Origin: Flavobacteriaceae bacterium
GTDB taxonomy: Bacteria; Bacteroidota; Bacteroidia; Flavobacteriales; Flavobacteriaceae
DNA length: 64,000 bases
Direction of reading: 5' to 3'
Assembly (NCBI GenBank): GCA_018402135.1
Contig: JAGYJF010000002.1
Span: forward strand, 186,001 to 250,000
The notes under the pieces are model-generated. The model had not been told where the DNA came from and did not search any database. It saw only the letters and a list, made by a program, of their open reading frames with translations. Shown one piece after another: positions 57,631 through 64,000 of this stretch. The position numbers and the translations under genes were made by a program. Position 1 is the first letter of the stretch. The number at the start of each line of letters is the position of its first letter.

Positions 57631-57963
57631 ATGGGCGTCACCAAAACAGATTTATTTAACGACACACAAAACGAGTTGGCAGCCTTTGCCAAAGTGTTGG
57701 CGCATCCTGCGCGTATTGCCATTATACAGTATTTACTGAAATCTAATACCTGTTGTAATTACAATTTGGTGGATGATTTGGGCTTGGCGCAAGCTACCAT
57801 TAGTCAGCATTTAAAAGAATTAAAACAACTAGGCATCATTCAAGGTACGGTAGAAGGCGTGTCGGTTAATTATTGTATCAATCCCGTTAAATGGACCGAG
57901 TTTAAAGAGAAATTTAACGACCTGTTCGATAGTTTTAATACCGAGTTTTGTCCGTCTTGTTAA
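57631..57963 (+). CDS. arsR: ArsR-family metalloregulator
   Basis: 110-aa winged-helix repressor: FAKVLAHPARIAIIQYLLKS at the N-terminus, HTH in LGLAQATISQHLKELKQLGIIQG, wing VEGVSVNYCINP. Cysteines are present as SNTCCNYNL near residue 41 and at the C-terminus in FCPSC, candidates for arsenite or other metalloid binding; the usual ELCVCDL box of E. coli ArsR is not present. First gene of the ars operon, 21 bases before the arsenate reductase-like gene, with a candidate operator directly upstream. Confidence 0.87.
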   Translation: MGVTKTDLFNDTQNELAAFAKVLAHPARIAIIQYLLKSNTCCNYNLVDDLGLAQATISQHLKELKQLGIIQGTVEGVSVNYCINPVKWTEFKEKFNDLFDSFNTEFCPSC

Positions 57964-57984
57964 TCTTTCCATATTAAAACAGCC

Positions 57985-58599
57985 ATGTATCCAAACCTTA
58001 AAAATTTTATAGACCGTCTTAAAACAGACAGCATACCCGTAGAACGCCAAGCTATTTTACAAGTATTGGTTGCTTATATTCAGTATAAAGTAAGGGCTCA
58101 TGAAGCAGTGCGTTTAAATTTTATTTGCACCCACAACTCGCGTCGCAGCCATTTGTCACAAATATGGGCGCAGGTGATGGCAGCGTATTTTAATATTCCT
58201 GAGGTTACAACCTATTCGGGTGGGACAGAGGCTACGGCCATGTTTCCTGTGGTGGGTGAAACACTAAAAGCGCAAGGTTTTGAAATTAAAGCCCTGTCCG
58301 ACGCTAAGAATCCGGTGTATGCCATTAAGTTTTCAGACAATGATCATCCCATTATTGGCTTTTCTAAAACCTATGACGATGCTTTTAATCCGGTGTCGGG
58401 TTTCGCGGCCATTATGACCTGTTCTCAGGCCGATGCTGGTTGTCCGTTTATAGCCGGTGCTGAAGCGCGTATTCCTATTACTTATGACGACCCCAAGGCA
58501 TTTGATGGTACACCACAACAAGCTGAGAAATATGCCGAGCGCAGTGTGCAAATTGCCACAGAGCTTTGTTATGTGTTTTCTAAAATTACCAAGCCATGA
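57985..58599 (+). CDS. Arsenate reductase-like low-molecular-weight tyrosine phosphatase
   Basis: 204-aa protein of the low-molecular-weight phosphatase fold used by thioredoxin-type arsenate reductases. The signature C-X5-R loop is seen in [16 protein letters not shown] (Cys about residue 48). The later part has [15 protein letters not shown] and [13 protein letters not shown], with further Cys residues near 152 and 158 that could act in the disulfide relay. Flanked by arsR and an ACR3-type arsenite exporter gene, so reduction of arsenate before export is the likely role. Its last codons overlap the exporter start by four bases (ATGA). Confidence 0.85.
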   Translation: MYPNLKNFIDRLKTDSIPVERQAILQVLVAYIQYKVRAHEAVRLNFICTHNSRRSHLSQIWAQVMAAYFNIPEVTTYSGGTEATAMFPVVGETLKAQGFEIKALSDAKNPVYAIKFSDNDHPIIGFSKTYDDAFNPVSGFAAIMTCSQADAGCPFIAGAEARIPITYDDPKAFDGTPQQAEKYAERSVQIATELCYVFSKITKP

Positions 58600-59626
58600 C
58601 CGCCACCAAAAAACAAATGCCCGTATTTGAACGCTACTTGAGTTTGTGGGTGGCCTTGTGTATTGCTGTAGGTATTGGTATTGGACAATTGGCAGGGGAT
58701 AACATGCAAGTGTTAGCCGATGCCGAAATTTATAAAGTCAACATTCCCATTGCCATTTTAATTTGGCTCATGATTTACCCCATGATGCTGCAAATAGACT
58801 TTAGCAGTATTAAAAATGTGGGCAAAGCACCCAAAGGTATCATCCTCACGGTTATTGTGAATTGGCTCATCAAACCCTTTACCATGGCCTTTTTTGCCTG
58901 GATATTTTTCGATCATATCTTTTCAGCCTTTATAGAACCCGAACTGGCAGGCGAATACATTGCAGGTGCTATTTTGCTAGGTGTTGCGCCTTGTACGGCC
59001 ATGGTGTTTGTATGGTCGTATCTTACCGATGGTGATCCCAATTATACATTGGTTCAGGTATCAGTCAATGATTTAATCATCTTAGTAGCTTTTGTGCCCT
59101 TGGTTGGCTTGTTATTAGGCATTACCGATGTTAGCATTCCGTATGATACTTTGGTGGCTTCGGTGTTGATTTTTGTAGTGGTGCCGCTGCTTGCTGGAAT
59201 TATTACCAACAAAATACTGGTTAAAAAAACGGCGAAGATTGGTTTAAAAATAAGTTCTTACCCAAACTTAAACCGGTAAGCATCTTGGCTTTGTTACTAA
59301 CCTTGGTGTTGCTATTCGCGTTTCAGGGCAGCAATATTTTAGACAATCCGCTCATTATCGTGTTAATCGCGGTACCATTAATTATTCAGTCGTATTTTAT
59401 TTTCTTTTTAACTTGGTTTTCTGGCCGAAAACTAAATCTGCGCCATGCCGTTTGTGCACCGGCAGCCTTAATTGGCACCAGTAATTTCTTTGAATTGGCA
59501 GTGGCTGTGGCCATTGCGCTATTCGGATTACAAAGTCCGGCAGCGCTGGTAACCGTGGTTGGTGTGTTGGTAGAAGTACCGGTAATGCTGAGTTTGGTGG
59601 CGTTGGCGAATAGGTGGCGGTATTAG
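58596..59626 (+). pseudogene. ACR3-type arsenite efflux transporter, one-base frameshift
   Basis: About 343 aa when repaired, the usual length for bacterial Acr3, with about ten helices. Seen: [19 protein letters not shown] at the N-terminus, the conserved [14 protein letters not shown] segment and [16 protein letters not shown], which contains the essential Cys for arsenite binding. The frame breaks at the A-run 59223-59229, which is one base short. After adding an A it reads [25 protein letters not shown] and stays open to 59626, with [17 protein letters not shown] near the end. As written, the product ends at 59279. The same type of lesion occurs seven times in the adjacent defence operon. 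Confidence 0.85.
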
Positions 59627-59780
59627 GTTTTTTAGACGTAAGATGTAAGATTTCAAGACATTTTTTTGTTCTTAATGCTTGCTCCTGATGATTGTAACTT
59701 GCGATAAAGATGTAGTCAAGGTTTACCGAGGTTCTGTTCATTTTTTTGCTTGATCAAAAAAACGAACCAAAAAAAATCAA

Positions 59781-59917
59781 GACCCCGTTAGGAACTTGCT
59801 GCGCAACGTGCGCTTTTTTCTTTAGATAAATTTGATAATGTTAATTCGTTTTATTGAAAACTTCTAGTTCGATAGTATTTACATCAGGTATTCAGCGCAC
59901 TAGTTCTTAACGGGGTC
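59781..59917. repeat. 137-bp element bounded by a 16-bp inverted repeat
   Basis: GACCCCGTTAGGAACT at 59781-59796 and AGTTCTTAACGGGGTC at 59902-59917 are inverted copies with one mismatch; inside them GTGCGC and GCGCAC extend the symmetry. Could be a small non-autonomous mobile element or a dispersed hairpin. No gene inside. Confidence 0.6.
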
Positions 59918-60080
59918 GATGGGCTGGCCTGTAATTGTTTATAGATTTAAATGTGGTGTTGCTGCGATTGCCTTTGATTTTATGGCTTGTTTTTAAAGAT
60001 TGAAATTGTCTACATGATGTAATTAATGTTAATTCTATTTCTGTTCATTTTTTTATTCAGGATTTTCTATTTTAAAATAA

Positions 60081-60115
60081 GGTATTTATGATAGCTGCGC
60101 AGTTGCTTGATAAAA
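60081..60115 (+). repeat. 35-bp direct repeat flanking nhaA, copy 1
   Basis: GGTATTTATGATAGCTGCGC and following bases through CTTGATAAAA. Matches 61756-61790 at 34 of 35 positions. Confidence 0.85.
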
Positions 60116-60279
60116 GTCTTATGTCTTAAAGTCTTAGGTCAAGCCTAGAATTTTTTCTTTTTATTATCTAAAATCGCACAAGCTTTTGTGAAATAAACAG
60201 TTCAGAAGTTTTACAGAAATACTTAATGATTTAATTCAATAAAAAAATTATCTTTATTTTTAAGTGAAATAAGATTGAG

Positions 60280-61632
60280 ATGAAAAAATCAAGTTTAGAA
60301 ATTCTTCTGTTATTACCCATCAAAAATTTTATTGAAAAGAAGACTTCGGTTGGCTTGTTACTGATATTTTCGGCGGTATTGGCCATGATTTTTGCTAACT
60401 CCGCCTTATCTGAAGCTTATCATAACTTTTGGAGTAAATACATTTATATAGGTATTGATGATTTTGTCATCAAGAAAAGTTTGTTGCATTGGATTAACGA
60501 CGGACTCATGTCTATGTTCTTTTTTCTAGTGGGATTAGAATTAAAGCGCGAGTTAATGCACGGAGAGTTGGCGAGTTTTAAAAGTGCGCTTTTGCCTGTA
60601 GCCGCCGCTATTGGCGGCATGTTATTTCCCGCGTTGATTTATTATATGTTTACCCAGGGAACCGATGCGGTTTCTGGTTGGGGTATTCCTATGGCCACTG
60701 ATATTGCTTTTGCATTGGGTATTTTATATTTACTTGGAGATAAAGTACCACTATCCTTAAAAATATTTTTAACAGCCGTTGCCATCGTTGACGATTTGGG
60801 TGCTGTGTTGGTAATTGCACTGTTTTATACTTCAGAAATATCTATGAACAATTTGGCTACGGGTGGTTTCTTTTTACTGATATTATTTACAGCTAATAAA
60901 TTAGGTATTAGAAACACCTTGTTTTATGCTGTTATGGGTATTGGTGGTTTGTGGTTGGCTGTTTTGCTGTCGGGAGTTCACGCTACCATTGCGGCCGTTT
61001 TGGCGGCTTTTACCATTCCTACTAATAAAAAAGTAAACACCTCATTATTTTTGAGAAAAGTGAGACAGCTCACATCTAAAATAAAGCGTTTAAAACAAAA
61101 ATCGATAAATGACCCGCACGAAGACTTCGATAAAATTTCGGAAAACATAGAAAAGTTTTCAATGCTCACCGAAGATGCCACGCCACCATTGCAAAGGCTT
61201 GAGCATGCACTGCATCCTTTTGTGAGTTTTGTAGTGCTGCCCATATTTGCCTTTGCCAATGCCGGTGTAACGATCGACGTAGAATCTTTTAGCTATTTTT
61301 TAAGTCCGATAACACTAGGCGTGGCACTTGGTTTAATCGTCGGAAAAATCACAGGTATTTACCTTTTTGTGCGATTGACGCTATTTTTTAAACTGTGTGC
61401 CTTGCCAGATGGTGTTAATTTAAAACATATTTTAGGTGTCGGTATTTTGGCATCTATAGGTTTTACCATGTCACTTTTTATTACCGAATTGGCTTTTGAA
61501 AGCGACATTTATCATACCCAAGCTAAAATAGGTATTCTGGTAGCTTCGTTTATAGCTGGATTAGGCGGTTTTATGTACCTGAAAATTATTGGTAATGGCG
61601 GTGATGCAACAGAGGACGAAGCCGACGATTAA
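60280..61632 (+). CDS. nhaA: NhaA-type sodium/proton antiporter
   Basis: 450-aa inner-membrane antiporter of about 12 helices that expels sodium in exchange for protons. Family features: FANSALSEAYHNFW, LHWINDGLMSMFFFLVGLELKRE, the discontinuous helix 4 segment GWGIPMATDIAFALGIL, then VAIVDDLGAVLVIALFYT, whose Asp pair corresponds to the ion-binding DD of E. coli NhaA, and VGILASIGFTMSLFI near the C-terminus. A polar insertion of about 70 residues (about 260-310, with KIKRLKQKSIND) lies in the middle, making the protein longer than E. coli NhaA (388 aa). It stands alone, with a 35-bp repeat on each side. Fits a marine lifestyle. Confidence 0.93.
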   Translation: MKKSSLEILLLLPIKNFIEKKTSVGLLLIFSAVLAMIFANSALSEAYHNFWSKYIYIGIDDFVIKKSLLHWINDGLMSMFFFLVGLELKRELMHGELASFKSALLPVAAAIGGMLFPALIYYMFTQGTDAVSGWGIPMATDIAFALGILYLLGDKVPLSLKIFLTAVAIVDDLGAVLVIALFYTSEISMNNLATGGFFLLILFTANKLGIRNTLFYAVMGIGGLWLAVLLSGVHATIAAVLAAFTIPTNKKVNTSLFLRKVRQLTSKIKRLKQKSINDPHEDFDKISENIEKFSMLTEDATPPLQRLEHALHPFVSFVVLPIFAFANAGVTIDVESFSYFLSPITLGVALGLIVGKITGIYLFVRLTLFFKLCALPDGVNLKHILGVGILASIGFTMSLFITELAFESDIYHTQAKIGILVASFIAGLGGFMYLKIIGNGGDATEDEADD

Positions 61633-61660
61633 TCTTCCTGAATTAAAAGTGTCTAAAATG

Positions 61661-61699
61661 TTAAGACGTAAGACTGCTAGACGTAAGACTTAAGACCTC
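61661..61699. repeat. AAGACNT-type tandem motif after nhaA
   Basis: TTAAGACGTAAGACT, a short spacer, then GACGTAAGACTTAAGACC. Units are the reverse complement of the GTCTTNN heptamers 120 bases downstream, so the pair could form a long imperfect hairpin. Confidence 0.6.
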
Positions 61700-61755
61700 T
61701 TAAATTGTTGAGTTTTCCAGATACTCTTTATTCATTGTTTACTATTTCATATTAC

Positions 61756-61790
61756 GGTATTTATGATGGCTGCGCAGTTGCTTGATAAAA
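61756..61790 (+). repeat. 35-bp direct repeat flanking nhaA, copy 2
   Basis: Same sequence as 60081-60115 except one A/G difference. Same orientation, about 1.67 kb apart. Confidence 0.85.
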
Positions 61791-61818
61791 AAGACGAATG
61801 AGATATTCAAATCTTGCT

Positions 61819-61860
61819 GTCTTCAGTCTTAAGTCTTCGGTCTTCAGTCTTCAGTCTTCA
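61819..61860. repeat. Six tandem GTCTTNN heptamers
   Basis: GTCTTCA, GTCTTAA, GTCTTCG, GTCTTCA, GTCTTCA, GTCTTCA in direct succession, 42 bases, just before the end of the convergent minus-strand gene. No coding role. Confidence 0.85.
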
Positions 61861-61903
61861 AACCTTACGTCATAACTCAATAACACCATTAACCAACGCT
61901 TAT

Positions 61904-62773
61904 TTAATGTCCAGGTTCATAAATTATCCTTAAAAAGGTACTAAAGCGCTCGTTTTCTCTAGCTATCGGGATTCCTGTTACGATACCAATCAATAAATTA
62001 TCGGTAACGCCAACGCGCATTTGTGGACGCATAACCATATCAAAATCGCCGTTGTTATTTAATTCTTTGTTGAACTCCACACCCAGAAAATTTCTGGTAC
62101 CGCTAATCATGTAATGAAAATTGGTGTTGAATTGCCAGATGGTTTCCCAGCTATTAGAATTAAAGTGTTGGATAAACTGTGGTCCAGTGTAAATCAAGGT
62201 GTGAAAATTGTTGCCCCAGCGTTTGGCCGCAATAAAAAACGGGTTATAAATATTACCGCTATAGAAACTGCTACTGCTGTAACTTTTGAAGTCGGTAAGC
62301 TCAAACTCATGCAAATAACCGAAAGCCATAGATGTTTTGTGTTTTTCAGATACTAAAAATGTGTATTGTGCTGCCAGTTTTAAACTTTGTAGTTTGCTGG
62401 AAGGTGCGTTCGCGCCATTTTCGGTAGGATCGAAAAATGAAAATGGCAGTTCTACTTCTAAACCCAAGCGGTCAATAGGTGCCCATTCGTATTCCACCAA
62501 GGCTATGTATTCGTCAAATTCGCGTTTGTCGGTAATGCCAATACCAACATTCCATTCCTTTTCGCCTTTTCTAGCACCTAAATCTCTAATAAGGTCGATA
62601 AATAAGGGTTCGGCATGTAATACTTTTGGTCGTGCTTTTACTTCTTCAACTTCGGCTATATAAATACTGTCTTTGGTTTCTTTGGTTAATTTGGTTTCGG
62701 TTTGCGCGAATAAATTCATATTATAAAAGCATGCCATAGCAATACAGCACACAATTGTGATAGGTGTTTTCAT
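61904..62773 (-). CDS. Conserved outer-membrane beta-barrel-like protein of unknown function
   Basis: 289-aa exported protein: signal peptide about 1-23 (MNLFAQ), then the conserved-looking HAEPLFIDLIRDLGARKGEKEWNVG segment near residues 53-76, followed by alternating beta-strand patterns (DEYIALVEYEWAPIDRLGLEVELPF, KLAAQYTFLV, FHTLIYTGPQF, FLGVEFNKELN, LIGIVTGIPI). Looks like a small outer-membrane barrel of eight to ten strands. I recall close relatives in many Bacteroidota but no tested function. It converges on nhaA from the other strand; the gene at 62843 lies 69 bases upstream and may be in the same unit. Confidence 0.7.
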   Translation of the reverse strand: MKTPITIVCCIAMACFYNMNLFAQTETKLTKETKDSIYIAEVEEVKARPKVLHAEPLFIDLIRDLGARKGEKEWNVGIGITDKREFDEYIALVEYEWAPIDRLGLEVELPFSFFDPTENGANAPSSKLQSLKLAAQYTFLVSEKHKTSMAFGYLHEFELTDFKSYSSSSFYSGNIYNPFFIAAKRWGNNFHTLIYTGPQFIQHFNSNSWETIWQFNTNFHYMISGTRNFLGVEFNKELNNNGDFDMVMRPQMRVGVTDNLLIGIVTGIPIARENERFSTFLRIIYEPGH

Positions 62774-62842
62774 AAAATTACATTAAAAAATTATACATTC
62801 TAATAGGGCGCAGCCAGGCATGAGCCAGTGCGCAGAAAAAAA

Positions 62843-63241
62843 TTAAAGAATATATACCGACTCGGGTGGAGGCGCATCTACCGTACTAGGAGGTTCGGAG
62901 AATTGATGGTGATTGTAATTAAACGGAGACTTTTTAGAAAAGTCTAAAAACTGATTATTAGCGTTGAGTTCCAATGCAAGCACAAAGCTATCAACGGTGA
63001 AACTGGACTTGACGCGACTTTTGGAGTCAGCATCACTGTCCTGCGTTTCTGGAATGGCATTTTCAAAACCGAAAACTTTTTCTACGACGATTTCAATAAT
63101 ACTTTCTTGCAGATTAAAGCTAATGGGCGTGTCGGGAACATTTATAAAATAATTGGGTACATCTACGCTAATATTCAGCATATACAGACCCATAAAGGCA
63201 CTTAAAAATTTGAGGTATTTATGTTTGCGATTTGGTTTCAC
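62843..63241 (-). CDS. Hypothetical small membrane-anchored protein
   Basis: 132 aa, starting at GTG 63241 (MKPNRKHKYLK). One hydrophobic stretch at about residues 12-30 (FLSAFMGLYMLNISVDV) and a polar remainder with no recognised domain. The C-terminus is Pro-rich (SEPPSTVDAPPPESVYIL). The start codon is uncertain because GTG is rare and internal ATG codons would shorten it. Probably a real gene, as it lies between two minus-strand genes with matching spacing. Function unknown. Confidence 0.5.
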   Translation of the reverse strand: MKPNRKHKYLKFLSAFMGLYMLNISVDVPNYFINVPDTPISFNLQESIIEIVVEKVFGFENAIPETQDSDADSKSRVKSSFTVDSFVLALELNANNQFLDFSKKSPFNYNHHQFSEPPSTVDAPPPESVYIL

Positions 63242-63251
63242 GATTGCAAAT

Positions 63252-63284
63252 ATAAAAAAAGACCTTAGAGTAAAGGCCTTTTTT
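63252..63284 (-). terminator. Terminator-like hairpin after the minus-strand gene at 63304
   Basis: AAAAAAGACCTT and AAGGCCTTTTTT pair with one mismatch around a short loop, with A/T runs on both sides, so it could work in either direction. It separates the 63304-63996 gene from the one at 62843. Confidence 0.65.
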
Positions 63285-63303
63285 AAAATATGTTAACATG
63301 TAA

Positions 63304-63996
63304 TTAGTAGCCACCAAGCTGCATATCGGCAAATTTCTTTTCGGCATAACCTGTAGGTTTTTCAAAAAGACTTTCGTCTACTGGTTTGGGATCTAGTTTG
63401 GTAGTTTCCATAATCATTTTTATGTTCGCGCCAGGAACGGGAATATCGGATTCTAAACGCAACACCAAACCTTTTATGTTTGCTTGTTTAAGGACCTCAA
63501 ATGAAGCATCTTGACTAAATGGCACCTCGTATTCTGGTAAGGCATATTGGTTGGTGACCCACATCACCATAGATAGTTTAATTCCCATTTGAGTCATGCT
63601 CACAAGGTATTTTTCACAGCTATAGCCTAAAATATCTTTGGTTTCGCCGTCTACTTTAGTTACATCCAGATTTTCCATTTCTGGTTGATTGGCATCCACA
63701 AATTCTTTATCTAAGGCGTACACATGCTTTTTAGAGTCGTTCACCGCAAAACTTTCGGTTGGAGTGGTGACTACGCGGTTCATCATGGCTTCCATAGCGG
63801 CACCTTTAAAATCTACGGCACTTTTGTCTTTGCCGAAATAAGAAATCATACCTTGTGGCATATACTGCGCCATCATTTCGGCGCCTTCGCCCTCATAAGA
63901 ATAGGTAATTACCTGGGTGCCTAAGAAGGTTTTCTGAGCAAAGCTTAAAAAGCCAACAGCCATAAAAATGCTTAAAACAAAATTCTTGAATGTCAT
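63304..63996 (-). CDS. Exported DUF4412-like protein
   Basis: 230-aa protein with a signal peptide (about 1-20, FLSFAQ) and a body resembling Bacteroidota DUF4412-type proteins: ITYSYEGEGAEMMAQYMPQGMISYFGKDKSAVDF, then DILGYSCEKYLVSM (a conserved Cys near residue 128) and MVMWVTNQYALPEYEVPF. Function unknown; probably periplasmic or cell-surface. The start codon is four bases from the window end, so a promoter cannot be examined. The family name is from memory. Confidence 0.65.
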   Translation of the reverse strand: MTFKNFVLSIFMAVGFLSFAQKTFLGTQVITYSYEGEGAEMMAQYMPQGMISYFGKDKSAVDFKGAAMEAMMNRVVTTPTESFAVNDSKKHVYALDKEFVDANQPEMENLDVTKVDGETKDILGYSCEKYLVSMTQMGIKLSMVMWVTNQYALPEYEVPFSQDASFEVLKQANIKGLVLRLESDIPVPGANIKMIMETTKLDPKPVDESLFEKPTGYAEKKFADMQLGGY

Positions 63997-64000
63997 AGTG

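Larger units (their letters stand above)
59627..60279. other. Repeat-rich intergenic region between acr3 and nhaA
   Basis: 653 bases without a gene. It holds AAGAC-type heptamer motifs near 59633 and 60117, a palindrome around TTGATCAA near 59750, a large inverted repeat (59781-59917), and one copy of a 35-bp repeat (60081-60115). Confidence 0.6.

Noticed and set aside
62114..62663. Plus-strand reading frames opposite the barrel-like protein gene
   Set aside because: They are antisense to a gene with a signal peptide and conserved pattern and have no ribosome binding site or recognisable domain.

Overview
The window reads as chromosome of a marine Flavobacteriaceae bacterium (Bacteroidota). 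Supporting this are the AT-rich sequence, SusC/SusD pairs with lipoprotein genes starting ATGAAAAAA, C-terminal type IX secretion tails, a propeller-type HTH regulator, and a gene set specialised for the algal storage glucan laminarin (beta-1,3-glucan with beta-1,6 branches). No rRNA, tRNA or CRISPR array was recognised.

Layout. 0-5.1 kb: housekeeping genes (SugE-type SMR exporter, MscS-like channel, dihydroorotase, Sua5/TsaC, DUF6671-like zinc-ribbon protein). 5.4-5.6 kb: a small remnant resembling the N-terminus of a GH3-like acyl-adenylate protein. 6.1-44.7 kb: a very complete laminarin utilisation locus in three transcriptional blocks. Block 1 (6.1-14.4 kb) is SusC, SusD, a binding lipoprotein and GH16. 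A propeller/HTH regulator follows on its own (14.6-17.4 kb). Block 2 (17.8-25.6 kb) is a TIM-barrel hydrolase fused to an apparent outer-membrane barrel, two binding lipoproteins and a second GH16. Block 3 (25.8-38.8 kb) is MFS porter, GH149 phosphorylase, GH3, GH17, GH30, GPH symporter and two more GH17. Two type IX-secreted multi-module binding proteins (39.1-43.7 kb) and a LacI regulator close the locus. Inferred flow: surface GH16 enzymes and binding lipoproteins cut and capture laminarin, SusCD imports it, periplasmic or membrane-anchored GH30/GH17/GH3 debranch and trim it, the porters import oligosaccharides, and cytosolic GH149 and signal-less GH17 enzymes finish the job.

45.2-48.0 kb: an IS110-family element with a candidate bridge RNA, inserted next to a REP-like sequence, then a tandem universal stress protein and a DinB-family protein. 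48.4-57.4 kb: a six-gene defence operon, DNA cytosine methyltransferase, 75-aa protein, MutL/MORC-type GHKL ATPase, Z1-domain helicase-like ATPase, DUF4420 PD-(D/E)XK nuclease and AIPR protein. This matches the Mza-type architecture (MutL, Z1, DUF4420, AIPR), so the system type is known. What is unusual is that four of its six genes carry single-base indels, seven in 9 kb, mostly in short A/T runs, and an eighth lies in the neighbouring arsenite transporter, while about 40 kb of coding sequence upstream has none that I could see. 57.6-59.6 kb: ars operon (arsR, arsenate reductase-like phosphatase, broken acr3). 60.3-61.6 kb: nhaA between two copies of a 35-bp repeat. 61.9-64 kb: three minus-strand envelope or hypothetical genes.

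I found no wholly new system. The strongest leads are the indel-riddled defence operon, two unnamed repeated modules shared by the laminarin-binding proteins, the hydrolase-barrel fusion, a 212-bp perfect internal duplication, and several intergenic repeat families.
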